Below are positions 35,939-46,113 of a stretch of 64,000 bases of DNA, one piece after another (the stretch's first letter is position 1; each line of letters starts with the position of its first letter). Origin of the DNA: JASBYZ01 sp029983705 (GTDB lineage Bacteria > Actinomycetota > Coriobacteriia > Coriobacteriales > JAEZZM01); contig OZ221969.1 of the NCBI GenBank assembly GCA_965119715.1, forward strand, positions 1-64,000, given 5' to 3'. The notes under the pieces were generated by a model. That model worked only from the letters and a program-made list of their open reading frames with translations. It searched no databases and was not told the origin of the DNA. Position numbers and translations under genes: made by a program.

Positions 35939-36544
35939 CTAATTTAAAGCTTCAAAGGCTGTTGGGTCACTCATCACAGCAAAAATTAAAGATCCAAGTA
36001 CAATAAATCCAATAATTGAGAAGAGGATTGAAAGTACAATTAGTATGACACCAACAATAATCCAAGGTTTATCTGCCTTATTAAGTGCCTCAGTAGTTGG
36101 GAACTTACCAGGCTCTGCACCTAAGAATGCAAGACTTTTACCGTATAGACCAGATAGAATATTTACAACTATACCAAGAAAGCCCACTAATGGAATAAAT
36201 AAGTTAAGTATAAATAAGAGGATGCTTACACCTAAAATTGCAAGTGCAACCTTCCACTGGCCTCTTACAAAGAAGTAAATCCATGAAAAGAGGAAAGCTG
36301 CCCATGAAAAGCCAGTGCCATCATGTGGTACCTGGCCACCATTTTTAACTACTAAGCCTTGAAGCCAAGAAGGAATGTTTCCATAACCTGATGGTGCTTG
36401 AGGCGTATAGTAGTTGGTTTGAACCTGAGGTTGTTGTACTGGTTGCTGAGTATAATTAGGCTTAACAGGCTGTTGGTTTAGATTTGATGCTGGTTTGTGC
36501 TCAGGAAACTCTGGTTGACCCGGCACCTTATTCTCGTCTGCCAT
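35939..36544 (-). CDS. DUF2628-type membrane protein
   Basis: A 201-aa protein with a Pro/Gln-rich cytoplasmic arm (repeats of QQPV and QPQVQTNYYTPQ, residues 20-55). The DUF2628-like domain follows (TGFSWAAFLFSWIYFFVRGQWK) and three or four transmembrane helices (LAILGVSILLFILNLFIPLV; IIVGVILIVLSILFSIIGFI). Function unknown; such proteins are often co-found with cell-envelope genes. Preceded by AAGGAG. It ends 38 nt before a strong terminator and is probably monocistronic. Confidence 0.78.
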   Translation of the reverse strand: MADENKVPGQPEFPEHKPASNLNQQPVKPNYTQQPVQQPQVQTNYYTPQAPSGYGNIPSWLQGLVVKNGGQVPHDGTGFSWAAFLFSWIYFFVRGQWKVALAILGVSILLFILNLFIPLVGFLGIVVNILSGLYGKSLAFLGAEPGKFPTTEALNKADKPWIIVGVILIVLSILFSIIGFIVLGSLIFAVMSDPTAFEALN

Positions 36545-36600
36545 CTTAATTCTCCTTATATAATTGAAGAGATATATCTTATTTTAACGTTATCCCATTA

Positions 36601-37446
36601 TTAATTGATTGACATCTCTTCTTTAATAAATTTACCAATTTGTAACTCTTTAAAGGCATTTTGTAACTCATCTTGTGTGTTCATTACAATTGGACCGCCC
36701 CATGCAATAGGCTCATCCAAAGGCTTTGCCGATAAATACAAGATAATTGTCTCATCAGCATCCTTTGCTTGGAAGTGAGTACTTGTACCCTCTCCAAGTT
36801 TTACCGCGCTTTTCTCGGCAATTTCCTCACCGGCAACGAGAGCGTCTCCAAGTAAGGTAAAGGCCATTACAGATCTATCTTCTTCGTCTTCGATTTCAAT
36901 AGACTGACCTGCCTTAAGATGAATTTCGTAATACCTAAGCGGATTATACTGCGGTGTAAAGCCCACAACACCCTTGTATGAGCCTGAAATAACGCGCAGG
37001 TAACCGCCATCAAATTCGTAAGATTTGATGTCATCTTTTCTAAGCGCGTGATAATCAGGAGATACCATCTTGTTATCTGCGCTCAAATTGAGCCAGAGCT
37101 GAACTCCAAGCATACGCTCAGAATCAGGAAGCATCTCTTCGTGCAAGATACCAGAGCCAGCCGTCATCCACTGGACTTCTCCGTCACTAATAGCATCTTC
37201 ATTATTAAGTGAATCTCTGTGAACCATATTACCTCGCACCAGAAGGCTAATAGTTTCTATGCCTCGGTGAGGGTGCATTGGAAAACCTGCACGGTAATCA
37301 CTAGGATCAGTTGAATCAAAGGAATCAAGCATAAGTATAGGGTCAAAAACCTTGGCAGTTTGATTTGATAAGACGCGAACCAGGCTTACACCTGCTCCGT
37401 CCTGTGTACGAAAACCAAGGCTTGTATGGGTAACACTTCTTTGCAT
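36601..37446 (-). CDS. pirin-family bicupin protein
   Basis: A 281-aa bicupin. The metal-ligand run is AGFPMHPHRGIETISLLVRG near residue 54, then DGEVQWMTAGSGILHEEM with the third His and Glu. The second cupin carries the conserved C-terminal domain. Bacterial pirins can have quercetin 2,3-dioxygenase activity or act as redox-sensing regulators. Metal and activity cannot be assigned from sequence. Confidence 0.9.
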   Translation of the reverse strand: MQRSVTHTSLGFRTQDGAGVSLVRVLSNQTAKVFDPILMLDSFDSTDPSDYRAGFPMHPHRGIETISLLVRGNMVHRDSLNNEDAISDGEVQWMTAGSGILHEEMLPDSERMLGVQLWLNLSADNKMVSPDYHALRKDDIKSYEFDGGYLRVISGSYKGVVGFTPQYNPLRYYEIHLKAGQSIEIEDEEDRSVMAFTLLGDALVAGEEIAEKSAVKLGEGTSTHFQAKDADETIILYLSAKPLDEPIAWGGPIVMNTQDELQNAFKELQIGKFIKEEMSIN

Positions 37447-37529
37447 TTCATCTCCTTATTATATAGAAGGTTTAGCAATTACTTGTATTTACCCAAAACA
37501 AGAATAAATCAATAAGTGAAATAAAAATA

Positions 37530-37556
37530 CCTCGGATACAATAACTGCATCCGAGG
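37530..37556 (-). terminator. terminator after the broken SDR gene
   Basis: An 8-bp stem (CCTCGGAT / ATCCGAGG) with an 11-nt loop is followed on the minus strand by TATTTTTATTT. It ends transcription of the SDR locus. Confidence 0.8.
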
Positions 37557-37583
37557 CACGAAAAGAAAACGGCAAACTAAAAC

Positions 37584-38343
37584 TTAAACAGCAGTGTAGC
37601 CACCATCAACAGGTAGGATTACACCAGTTACATATGACGCCTCATCAGATGAGAGGAACACAGCTGCAGAAGCAACCTCTTCTACCTTTGCATATCTCTT
37701 AAGTGGAACATGCTTTTCAATGTGAGCCTGGAATGACTCTGTAGCAAGAGTTGCCTCAGTTTTAGGAGTTGCAAAGTATCCTGGGGTAATTGAGTTAGCG
37801 TTAATGCCATACTTAGCCCACTCACCAGCAATAGCGCGAGTAAAGTTAACAACGCCACCCTTTGCAACGTGATATGCAGCACTAGGGAGCTCTGAGTTAC
37901 CAACAAGACCATACATTGATGAGATGTTAATGATACGTCCGTACTTATTCTCAATCATGATTTTTCCAAACTCACGAGTCATTAAGAACACACCGTCTAA
38001 GTCAACAGAAAGATCCTTCTTCCAGTCTTCATAGCTCGTATCCTCAATAGGAATAGTAGCTCCAGCACGAGCATTTGTTAATGAGAATATCAACCTTGCC
38101 ATAATGCTCTTTAACGGTCTTTGCTGCTTCAACAACAGACTCTTCTTTAGTAACATCGCATGCTACTGCAAAAGCTTTACCGCCAGCCTACTCAATTTCT
38201 GAAACAACTTCATCAAGCTTTTCTTTTCTTCTTGCAAGCACCGCAACCTCAGCACCTTGTTTTGCAAGTGCCTTAGCCATTGCAACACCTAAGCCAGAAG
38301 AAGCTCCAGTAACAACTGCAACACGACCAGTTAAATCAAACAT
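37584..38343 (-). pseudogene. broken short-chain dehydrogenase/reductase
   Basis: The full-length gene would start at ATG 38343 (GGAGGTAGTA ahead) and read MFDLTGRVAVVTGASSGLG, the NAD(P)-binding motif of a gluconate 5-dehydrogenase-like SDR. An in-frame TAG at 38188-38190 interrupts it. A one-base insertion near 38073-38077 then changes frame at the expected INNAGAG. The remaining part is well preserved, with catalytic YHVAKGG and terminal SYVTGVILPVDGGY. Two separate lesions suggest genuine decay, though sequencing error at the A-run cannot be excluded for the frameshift. The remaining open part alone lacks the cofactor domain. Confidence 0.85.
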
Positions 38344-38505
38344 TACTACCTCCATTTACATATTTAGGACATGATATTTCATATCCCTTAATATTTGTGA
38401 GAGATATCACATAAGACTTTAGTCAAAGAAAGCGCAATTTGAGCAAGATTTGTTTGCCATTTTCGTTTTTATCGAACATAAAAAGCCAACGTATTACGTA
38501 CAAGC

Positions 38506-39273
38506 CTATCTTTTTTGCAATATTAGATAGTGGTTAAGATCGCGGGTTCTACCATCAGCATTAAACTGATCAAGCACGTGGGCGCGCCCTTTGACATGTT
38601 CAATTAGAGAATCAATGTGTTCGCGAGAGAAATTTTGAGCATAGCGGTAGGCATCAGTTTCATCTTGCCAGCCAATAATATAGTCATTATCGCCCAGCCC
38701 ATCTATAGAAAATCTTTCAACAGCTTCTTGAGTTTTTTGGCGATGCTTTTCTTGTCGCCTTTCATCCCTCATAAACTGCCAAAAAGTAACAGCTATAAGT
38801 CCTCCTGATTTAGTTTTTGAAAGCAGGATATCAAGCACCTTTTTCTGAAGTGCAATACCTGGCACGTGATGCATAAAACCAAAGGCAACCACTAAATTAC
38901 ACTGGCCCACATTAATATCATCCAAGTTAAAAGAGCCAGAATTTAAAGCAGTTAAAAGGTCGTAGTTTTGAAAGCTCACATTAAAATCAGTAGGAAGCAG
39001 AGCCTCGCAGTTATCAAGTGCGTGAAAGTCAAAGTCCACATCAGGAAACTGCTCACGCAAAAATTCTTCAAAGCGCAAGTTGCCGGCTGCAAGATCATAT
39101 ACTGAGAGCTTTTGTTTAACAAAGACCTCATCGCCCAGCTCAACCTTGACGTAATCTAAAAGTTTGTGCCAGCCTTCCCAAGGATTATTGCGCGTGTTAG
39201 AGAAAGACGTAGCCACCTTCTTATAAAAATTTGTAGTTAAATCAATGAGCTTTTGTCGAGTGTTCTTATCCAT
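38506..39273 (-). CDS. class I SAM-dependent methyltransferase
   Basis: A 255-aa methyltransferase. Motif I is reduced to SVYDLAAGNLRFEEFL near residue 61, followed by DFHALDNCEALLP and LVVAFGFMHHVPG as motif IV. Substrate unknown; it is not one of the well-known rRNA or tRNA methyltransferases by eye. It is divergent from elp3 with only 39 nt between, so an RNA modification link is possible but speculative. Confidence 0.75.
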   Translation of the reverse strand: MDKNTRQKLIDLTTNFYKKVATSFSNTRNNPWEGWHKLLDYVKVELGDEVFVKQKLSVYDLAAGNLRFEEFLREQFPDVDFDFHALDNCEALLPTDFNVSFQNYDLLTALNSGSFNLDDINVGQCNLVVAFGFMHHVPGIALQKKVLDILLSKTKSGGLIAVTFWQFMRDERRQEKHRQKTQEAVERFSIDGLGDNDYIIGWQDETDAYRYAQNFSREHIDSLIEHVKGRAHVLDQFNADGRTRDLNHYLILQKR

Positions 39274-39312
39274 GCATCAATCCTTGATAACTTTTGCCTA
39301 TAATCCTAAGCT

Positions 39313-41124
39313 ATGGATACTATACTTCAAGAACTCATAGCAAAGCTTAAAGAAAACGGTTACGTGGATGAGCGGACGCTCACGCGTATTATAAATCGCT
39401 CCAATCGTGGTAAACCCATGGATAACCGCAACTCAAAGCGTAAACTTGTCGTCTATTTTAGTGAGCTTCTAGAAGATAATCCAGACAAACTTGAAGAGTT
39501 TGGTATGGACGATGAAATCTATCCGGCACTGAGCAGCCTCTTAAAAATCAAACCTCAACGAACCGCAAGCGGCGTAGCTACCATTACGGTATTAACTAAG
39601 CCGTGGAAGTGCTCGAGTGACTGTTTATACTGCCCAAATGATGTGCGCATGCCAAAGTCTTACCTCCATAAAGAGCCAGGTGCTCAGCGCGCAGAATTAA
39701 ACTACTTTGACCCCTATCTTCAGGTGGCAACACGCCTTAAAGCACTGCGTGAGATGGGACATGTAATTGATAAGATCGAGCTTATTGTCTTAGGTGGAAC
39801 CTGGACTGATTATCCAGAGAGCTATCAAATTTGGTTTATTAAAGAGCTTTTTAGGGCTCTAAATGATGCGCATGCTACCGGTGTCACCGAGGCTCATGCA
39901 CGCCGAGCTTTTTATAGCGAGCTTGGGCTTAGCACTGATGACGCTGTGCTCGCAATGCAAACTGCCCAGGCACAAGAGCGTGTAAGTTCAGGAGAGATAA
40001 GTTTTAACGAGGCAATCTCAGAGCTTTATTTACAAAATCCTCTCTGGCAAAAAGTAGCAAAAAAGCAGGTAGCTAGTTTTGAAGAGCTTGAACACGAACA
40101 AAAGATCAATGAAACTGCAAAACACCGTATGGTAGGGCTTGTTATTGAAACGCGCCCTGAAACGCTTAACTTTTCTTCCCTCACCACCATTAGACGTCTC
40201 GGCTGCACAAAGGTTCAAATTGGTATCCAAAGTGTAGATAGTGAAATACTTGAAGCAAATCACAGAGCGGTAAGCATCAATAAAATTAAACGCGCCTTTG
40301 GCCTTTTGCGCATTTTTGGCTTTAAGGTACACACCCACTTTATGCTTAATCTCTATGGCTCAAATCCTCAAAAAGATGTTGAAGACTATCTTGAGTTTGT
40401 CACAAATCCTTACTACAAGCCCGATGAGGTTAAGATTTATCCCTGCTCGCTTGTTCCAGATACGCATTTGGTTAAAAAGTACGATGAGAAAAGCTGGAAG
40501 CCTTATAGCTATGATGAGCTGGTGGATGCCTTATCAATCGATGTCTTAAATACAGAGGTCTACACCAGAATTTCTCGAATGATTAGAGACATCTCTAAAG
40601 ACGATATTTTAGTGGGAAACAAGCAGTCTAACCTGCGCGAAGATGTAGAGGCTCACGTAAAAGAGTTAGGCAGACCAGTAAAAGAAATTAGGTTTAGAGA
40701 GATTAAAAAGCGCCAGGTTAGCTTTGATGAGCTCCACATGAATATCCACCCCTACACTACCGCCTATAGTCAAGAATACTTTTTAGAGTGGGTAACAAAA
40801 GAAAACCTTATTGCAGGATTTTTAAGGCTTTCCCTTCCCCACCAGGACTTAATAAGTGAGCACCTTGATGAGCTTCCTATTGGCCTTAATGAGGCGATGA
40901 TTAGAGAGGTTCACGTATACGGCAAGGTTGAAGGCTTAGACACAGAGGGCGATAATGCCCAGCATATTGGTCTAGGCAAATGCTTGATTGCTAAAGCTAA
41001 AGAAATTGCTCACGAACGTGGCTTTGAAAAGATTAACGTTATTAGTTCCATCGGCACTCGCGAGTATTATAAAAAGCAGGGTTTTGAACAGACAGGACTG
41101 TATCAGCAAGCGCCTCTAGACTAA
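39313..41124 (+). CDS. Elp3-family tRNA U34 radical SAM/GNAT enzyme
   Basis: A 603-aa protein like the catalytic subunit of eukaryotic Elongator. The radical SAM cluster motif is [12 protein letters not shown] near residue 99, followed by the typical [12 protein letters not shown] and [13 protein letters not shown]. The C-terminal GNAT acetyltransferase domain lies at about 520-600 ([20 protein letters not shown]). It puts a carboxymethyl-type group on the wobble uridine of tRNAs. Stand-alone Elp3 occurs in archaea and some bacteria. Its last nine bases overlap the convergent GIY-YIG fusion gene. Confidence 0.92.
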   Translation: MDTILQELIAKLKENGYVDERTLTRIINRSNRGKPMDNRNSKRKLVVYFSELLEDNPDKLEEFGMDDEIYPALSSLLKIKPQRTASGVATITVLTKPWKCSSDCLYCPNDVRMPKSYLHKEPGAQRAELNYFDPYLQVATRLKALREMGHVIDKIELIVLGGTWTDYPESYQIWFIKELFRALNDAHATGVTEAHARRAFYSELGLSTDDAVLAMQTAQAQERVSSGEISFNEAISELYLQNPLWQKVAKKQVASFEELEHEQKINETAKHRMVGLVIETRPETLNFSSLTTIRRLGCTKVQIGIQSVDSEILEANHRAVSINKIKRAFGLLRIFGFKVHTHFMLNLYGSNPQKDVEDYLEFVTNPYYKPDEVKIYPCSLVPDTHLVKKYDEKSWKPYSYDELVDALSIDVLNTEVYTRISRMIRDISKDDILVGNKQSNLREDVEAHVKELGRPVKEIRFREIKKRQVSFDELHMNIHPYTTAYSQEYFLEWVTKENLIAGFLRLSLPHQDLISEHLDELPIGLNEAMIREVHVYGKVEGLDTEGDNAQHIGLGKCLIAKAKEIAHERGFEKINVISSIGTREYYKKQGFEQTGLYQQAPLD

Positions 41125-41877
41125 ATAGTCTTTGAGCGCTGACCATTTCTCTTCGAGCATATCAAGTGAATAGCGAGCATTAGCTGGACTTGTGGACGGC
41201 ATCTTAAGCTGTGGCAAGTCAATTTGTTTTGCCTGGTATTTCTTATAGAGCTTACTTGCAAGTCCGCCGTTTGTAACTACCGCTTTAATCTGAGAGTTTT
41301 CGACAATTTCTTTAAGATTACTTGGCACAACATTTTTAACGCTTGAGTCTTGAGAGCCTATAATATCGCACTCATATATCACGTCATAGCAGGCAATATT
41401 GTGCTTCTCTAAAAAGCTTTCCTTCTCTTTTAGGCTTAGAGGCACATCCTCACTGGCCACAAGTCTTGCCATAAGCGGCCAAAACCTATTTTGAGGATGC
41501 CCATAGAAAAATTTAGATTCACGCGTTTTTACAGAAGGAAAACTACCCAATATTAAAACACGTGAGCTTTGCTTATAAAAGGGTTTAAGAGGATGCACAA
41601 TATGCTCATAGCCCTCATCTTTTGGCATTAAGCTGTAGCGCTCAATCATCGCAAGCTTATCTTTTTTACTCAGCTTCTTAATCTCAATCTCGCGCCTGCT
41701 TGCATCTAATCTATCTTCTTGACGCTCTACATTTACAAGCTTAACGGGGCCGTGAGAGCGAGTGTACTTAGCACCTGCGCCTGAATTGTGCTCTGAGAGT
41801 CTACGCGTGATATCTGTGGTAATGCCGGTATAGAGACTATCATCTCTACACTTAACTATGTATACAAAATATGACAC
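41116..41877 (-). CDS. GIY-YIG nuclease fused to DNA-deoxyinosine/uracil glycosylase
   Basis: A 253-aa fusion. Residues 1-80 are a UvrC-type GIY-YIG domain ([30 protein letters not shown]). From about residue 90 a DNA glycosylase domain of the DNA-deoxyinosine (hypoxanthine) type follows, with [28 protein letters not shown] reading in two adjacent motifs and the C-terminal LPSTSPA-like [10 protein letters not shown]. It probably removes a deaminated base and may cut the site. The two domains are usually separate genes. It abuts the CPBP gene (1 nt). Confidence 0.85.
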   Translation of the reverse strand: MSYFVYIVKCRDDSLYTGITTDITRRLSEHNSGAGAKYTRSHGPVKLVNVERQEDRLDASRREIEIKKLSKKDKLAMIERYSLMPKDEGYEHIVHPLKPFYKQSSRVLILGSFPSVKTRESKFFYGHPQNRFWPLMARLVASEDVPLSLKEKESFLEKHNIACYDVIYECDIIGSQDSSVKNVVPSNLKEIVENSQIKAVVTNGGLASKLYKKYQAKQIDLPQLKMPSTSPANARYSLDMLEEKWSALKDYLV

Positions 41878-42801
41878 TTAGACCTCTTGTTCTTGGGCCT
41901 GAAGAGTCTTTGGTCGTTTGCCTGATAGCCTGGTAAAGCACCAAAAACCAAGTAAGATAAGGGGAATGTTTCCAATCCAAGCAGCAGGAGTTGGGCTAAT
42001 TAGACCGTTTGAGCCCAGCACAAAAAAGAGGGCGCCAGCTGATGCGATTGCATTGATTGCACCGTGTGCTAGAGCTGCAGGCCAAACACTTTGTGACCTC
42101 GTTTGTAAGTAAGATAAAAAGGCGCCAAAAAAGATACAAAAAACTACCATCGTTAAAACACCTGTAAAAGGATAGCCCGGATACTCAAAACCATAGTTAT
42201 GACCTAAGGCAACAGTTATTGGTGCGTGCCAAAGTCCCCAAATTACTCCTGTTACCAGGCAGGCAGCGCGCTCAGAAAATTTCTCTTGCAGGGCTGGATA
42301 CAGATACCCTCTCCAACCTCCTTCTTCTCCAAAGGCAAAGATGAGGTTTAAGAGTGGGCCAAGTAATATACCAGAAGCAAGCTGAACTACAATAATGCCC
42401 CCAAGCATGTCTTCAGAAATACCTGGAACATCTTTTAAGCTTTGGGCCAGTGTAGAGTTTGCAACACTAAAATCACCAGGAAATATTAGGTAGTAAGAGA
42501 AAATACCCAGAGCAGTCAAAATACTTGGGCAAAGCCAGGCAGCTATATAGTACTTAATATTTTTCTTCGTAAATCTAGGATGTATTCCGATAGTAAATTT
42601 CTCTTCTTTTAAGATAAGCTTTGAGCTAATAAGGGCTGCAAGCACCGGCATAAACATGCCGAGCGTAAGCATCAGCGAGATAAAGGGAGAAGGCTCACCC
42701 TGTCTTGGATCTCCAATAAAAAAGAGAAAGCCAATCCAAAAAATCCACGTAATCGCATAACAAACTAAAGTATATATGCCTGCTTTCCTCAAAATAATCA
42801 C
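41878..42801 (-). CDS. CPBP-family intramembrane metalloprotease
   Basis: A 307-aa membrane protein with about eight helices. The CAAX-protease/CPBP (Abi) motifs are EEGGWRGYLYP near residue 155, GVIWGLWHAP, and a third His/Asn motif near LAHGAINAIA. Members process prenylated proteins, bacteriocins or peptides, or affect signalling. Substrate unknown. It lies directly before the GIY-YIG fusion gene and 15 nt after msrAB in the same direction. Confidence 0.88.
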   Translation of the reverse strand: MIILRKAGIYTLVCYAITWIFWIGFLFFIGDPRQGEPSPFISLMLTLGMFMPVLAALISSKLILKEEKFTIGIHPRFTKKNIKYYIAAWLCPSILTALGIFSYYLIFPGDFSVANSTLAQSLKDVPGISEDMLGGIIVVQLASGILLGPLLNLIFAFGEEGGWRGYLYPALQEKFSERAACLVTGVIWGLWHAPITVALGHNYGFEYPGYPFTGVLTMVVFCIFFGAFLSYLQTRSQSVWPAALAHGAINAIASAGALFFVLGSNGLISPTPAAWIGNIPLILLGFWCFTRLSGKRPKTLQAQEQEV

Positions 42802-42816
42802 CCTTAACTAATTGCT

Positions 42817-43770
42817 TTAAACAAATGCCTTAAACGAGCCGTAACCAAACCTATCCATATCCTCATAGGGCACAAACTTTATAGAAGCTCCGTTAATGCA
42901 GTAACGAAGACCCCCGCGCTCTTTTGGACCGTCAGCAAACACATGTCCAAGGTGAGAGTCAGAAAGAGAACTCGTGGTTTCTGTTCGGTGCATTCCGTGG
43001 CTTGTGTCTTCATAATAATGTATGGCATCTGCCACTATGGGGCGAGAAAAACTTGGCCAGCCGCATCCCGCATCAAACTTATCGCGCGAGCTAAAGAGCG
43101 GTTGACCGGTAATTCTATCAACATAAATACCGCGCTCATCAAGTGAGTTATATTCATGAGAGAAAGGTGCTTCCGTCTTTTTGTGCTGAGTAATCTCATA
43201 TTCCTCTTGCGAGAGTATCTCTCTCATCTTATCTTCTGAAGGTATGGTGTATTCAGGAATATGCATTAAGGGTTCATGAGCACGAGAAAGATCAATATGG
43301 CAGTATCCACCTGGATTTTTATCAAGATAATCCTGGTGATAGTCCTCTGCCACTACAAAGTTTTTGATACGTTCATTTTCTATCTGAATCTTCTCGTCAA
43401 AAAATTCTTGTAAAACATCCAAGCTCTTTTGCACACGAGCTTGAGTCTTTTCATCCAAAGAATAAATGCCTGTTCTGTACTGGCGCCCCACGTCATTGCC
43501 CTGTTTGTTAATGCTTGTAAGGTCAATAATTCTAAAGTAGTGTAGCAGGAGTTCTTCGAGTGAAATAGTGTTTTGGTCATACTCGAGCTTGAGCGTCTCA
43601 GCATGATCACTTTGAGAAAGCTCATGGTAGCTGGTGTTTTCACTTTTGCCATTTGCATAACCTACCTGGGTATTGATTACGCCTTCAATTTGCTTGAAGT
43701 AGCCCTCAACTCCCCAAAAACATCCGCCGGCCAAATAGATTGTTTGTATATCCTGATAAAGGGAGTTCAT
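42817..43770 (-). CDS. msrAB: bifunctional methionine sulfoxide reductase MsrA/MsrB
   Basis: A 317-aa fusion repairing both methionine sulfoxide epimers. The MsrA domain has the catalytic Cys in YLAGGCFWGVEGYF near residue 15. The MsrB domain spans about residues 180-310, with CGWPSFSRPI and the catalytic Cys in GGLRYCINGASIKF. No signal peptide, so it is cytoplasmic. The ATG at 43770 is chosen because AAAGGG is nine bases before it; a TTG two codons upstream is too close. Confidence 0.94.
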   Translation of the reverse strand: MNSLYQDIQTIYLAGGCFWGVEGYFKQIEGVINTQVGYANGKSENTSYHELSQSDHAETLKLEYDQNTISLEELLLHYFRIIDLTSINKQGNDVGRQYRTGIYSLDEKTQARVQKSLDVLQEFFDEKIQIENERIKNFVVAEDYHQDYLDKNPGGYCHIDLSRAHEPLMHIPEYTIPSEDKMREILSQEEYEITQHKKTEAPFSHEYNSLDERGIYVDRITGQPLFSSRDKFDAGCGWPSFSRPIVADAIHYYEDTSHGMHRTETTSSLSDSHLGHVFADGPKERGGLRYCINGASIKFVPYEDMDRFGYGSFKAFV

Positions 43771-43793
43771 AGTCAATAACCCTTTCTTTTATA

Positions 43794-45050
43794 TTATGCA
43801 GTCCATTTCTCTTGGATTTGCTCTTGGTGGGCAAAACTATAGCTTCCAAGTATAAATACGAGGACGAGAAGCACGAGGGCAACTCCAAATACCAAGCTAT
43901 ATGAAAAGCCACCAAGGTATGCCCAAAATACTGGAGCAAGTCCTCCAAATATATTAACAAACATGCTGATGCGCGCATATATTTCTGCATACTCGCGTGT
44001 ACCAAATATTTTTTGGACAACTACGGGCACAAGCACCATGCAAGCTGCAAAGAAAAATCCGTAGATTGCTGCTCCACTATAGAGAAGTATAGGACTTGCA
44101 GTACCAAACCATACGAGTAAAATACCCAAAACACCACTTACAATCGCAGCTACAAATGATGCCTTCGTGTTTTTATCGGCTGCAGCTCCAAGCGCGAGTT
44201 TAGAGATTGCTTGAGACGCCATCATCACCGTTGCCATCATGACGCCTACAGCAAGCGGGTCAAAACTTACCCCAACTAAAGACTTGGTATAGCTTGGAAG
44301 CTGGTGGGCCACAATTGTGAGCAAATTTACTACGCCTGCAAAAAAGAAGACTGAGTAAAAGACCTTGGATTTAAAGGCAAACTGAGCAGAGACGCCTTCA
44401 GGTTTTCCTGATGCAGTTTGTGGCAAACCATACGGAAGCGTTCCTGCCTCTTGAGGAGTCTTTCGTATCGCAAATAGCGTAAAGGGTAGCGAGCTTGCAA
44501 GGGCAACAATTCCCCAGATAAGGTAGATTGTCCACACGCTTAGGCCCGAGCCACTTTGGTATAAGAAGTTAAAGACTTGAAGCCAAAACGCTCCACCAAT
44601 ACCAGTAAAGGCCATGCAAAGTCCTATGATTGTGCCACTTTTTTGGTTAAACCAGCGGCTGCATAAGGTAGGAACGGCAAGCCACATAAGCCCAACCTCG
44701 CCTAGGCCCATTAATATTCCAGCGAGATAAAAAATCCAAAGCGACTTAAAGATAGAAATGAGAATAAAGCCTAAGCCAACCAGGATAACGCTTGCACTTA
44801 AAACCAAGCGAATATCGTATTTTGTCATGAGCTTGCCTATAAAGGGAGCAGAAAATGCCTCCGCAAAATAAAGGATGGTAATATAGGCGGCCCAACTGGC
44901 CTTATCGACACCTAATAAATCTGGAACTACGGCCTGAAACGCAGACCAAGTTGAAAACACCAAAGCTGAACAGCCAAATGTCATCATAATGCCCGACACA
45001 ATTATGAGGATGTGTCGGGCAGTAAGTTTACTCGTATATGCTTGTGTCAT
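43794..45050 (-). CDS. MFS transporter, oxalate/formate antiporter-like
   Basis: A 418-aa, 12-helix major facilitator carrier. The N-terminal SAFQAVVPDLLGVDKASWAA and GLGEVGLMWLAVPTLCSRWF resemble the oxalate:formate/monocarboxylate-type group, with the second half beginning after KSKVFYSVFFFAGVVNLL. Substrate unknown, likely a small carboxylate. It lies 9 nt downstream of a LysR gene in the same direction, so it is probably controlled with that regulator. Not clearly linked to the OPT gene on the other strand. Confidence 0.82.
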   Translation of the reverse strand: MTQAYTSKLTARHILIIVSGIMMTFGCSALVFSTWSAFQAVVPDLLGVDKASWAAYITILYFAEAFSAPFIGKLMTKYDIRLVLSASVILVGLGFILISIFKSLWIFYLAGILMGLGEVGLMWLAVPTLCSRWFNQKSGTIIGLCMAFTGIGGAFWLQVFNFLYQSGSGLSVWTIYLIWGIVALASSLPFTLFAIRKTPQEAGTLPYGLPQTASGKPEGVSAQFAFKSKVFYSVFFFAGVVNLLTIVAHQLPSYTKSLVGVSFDPLAVGVMMATVMMASQAISKLALGAAADKNTKASFVAAIVSGVLGILLVWFGTASPILLYSGAAIYGFFFAACMVLVPVVVQKIFGTREYAEIYARISMFVNIFGGLAPVFWAYLGGFSYSLVFGVALVLLVLVFILGSYSFAHQEQIQEKWTA

Positions 45051-45059
45051 AAACCCTAA

Positions 45060-45965
45060 CTATTTTCTTGGCTCTGAGGACCTCGGCACCTCGTACTCTT
45101 TTACAAACTGAACAAATTTCTCTAGTTCAGGGCCATTATACACGTTAGCGGTTTTGTAGATCATATAAATGTGGTGAAAGTCTTTTGGAACGTCCTTGAT
45201 TGGAACAGTAACGATGTTATTGAAACAATTAAGTGCAATAGTAAGTGATGAAAGTGCACAAATTTGCTCATTAGCATCAACAAGGCCGCCCATAGCAAAG
45301 CCATCAACACAGTCATAATCTGCTTTAATACCACGGTTTGTGAGTATGGCACTTACCATGTTTCCTACTGGAGTATTTTTCTTGTAGGTATGAAGGTTAA
45401 GACCGGTAAGATCGTTTAAGATTACGCTCTTTTTATTTGCAAGCGGATGCTCTTTGGAAACAACTAAGACAAGTTCATGAGAAAGTACTGGGATGTGCTC
45501 GAGGTAGTCTGCATCTTTAGTAAAGGATGAAAAGACGATATCGAATCTGTCTGTATCAAGACCCTTAACAAGTTCTTCGGTGCTGCCCTGCTCTAAGTTA
45601 AAGGCAATAATCTTACCGTACTCATCCTTAAAGTCTCTGATTAGTTGTGGAAGAAAGTCTCCAAATACTGATGATACAGAACCGATGTTCAATGAATCCA
45701 TAACTGGCTCATCATTTTGAGCAATTGCAATTGCCTTATCAATCTCATACAAACCCTTGTTAATGTGACTTGCAAAAACCTGTCCTTGGTTGGTAAGTTT
45801 TACGCCACGACCTTGTTTTTGAAAGAGATCGATTCCCAGCTCCTGCTCCAAAGTTTTAATGGCATAGGTTAAAGAGGGCTGGGAGATGCCAAGCTCTTTT
45901 GCGACATTATTATAATGCTCAAGCTCAGCCAATTTCGTAAAATAATACAAATGCGAAAGCTGCAT
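45060..45965 (-). CDS. LysR-family transcriptional regulator
   Basis: A 301-aa LysR protein. The winged helix-turn-helix is at residues 1-60 (MQLSHLYYFTKLAELEHYNN, ELGISQPSLTYAIKTLEQEL), and the substrate-binding domain from about 90 (SLNIGSVSSVFGDFLPQLIRDF). It is upstream of the MFS gene and divergent from the OPT transporter, so it may control either or both, with a small ligand imported by one of them. Confidence 0.93.
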   Translation of the reverse strand: MQLSHLYYFTKLAELEHYNNVAKELGISQPSLTYAIKTLEQELGIDLFQKQGRGVKLTNQGQVFASHINKGLYEIDKAIAIAQNDEPVMDSLNIGSVSSVFGDFLPQLIRDFKDEYGKIIAFNLEQGSTEELVKGLDTDRFDIVFSSFTKDADYLEHIPVLSHELVLVVSKEHPLANKKSVILNDLTGLNLHTYKKNTPVGNMVSAILTNRGIKADYDCVDGFAMGGLVDANEQICALSSLTIALNCFNNIVTVPIKDVPKDFHHIYMIYKTANVYNGPELEKFVQFVKEYEVPRSSEPRK

Positions 45966-46012
45966 TCTCGTGCTCCTTCTTAGTGGTAATCCTGGTTTTT
46001 AATATTATACAA

Positions 46013-46029
46013 TTAATAAAATCGATTAA
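46013..46029. promoter_or_regulatory. candidate LysR operator dyad
   Basis: TTAAT-N7-ATTAA forms a 17-nt dyad in the 148-nt LysR/OPT divergent region, within AT-rich sequence. LysR sites are AT-rich dyads, but the spacing does not exactly follow T-N11-A, so this is only a candidate. Confidence 0.3.
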
Positions 46030-46049
46030 CATCTATTTAAACATGTTAT

Positions 46050-46078
46050 TTTTCAACTAAATTTTCCTATCGTATAAT
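46050..46078 (+). promoter_or_regulatory. promoter for the OPT transporter
   Basis: TTTTCA (-35 like, 46050-46055), a 17-nt spacer and a perfect TATAAT (46073-46078) precede the OPT start at 46114 by 35 nt. Spacing is ideal for a sigma-70-type promoter. Confidence 0.65.
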
Positions 46079-46113
46079 TGTCGAGCAATATTGGTTAAAA
46101 AAGCAGGTCAGAA

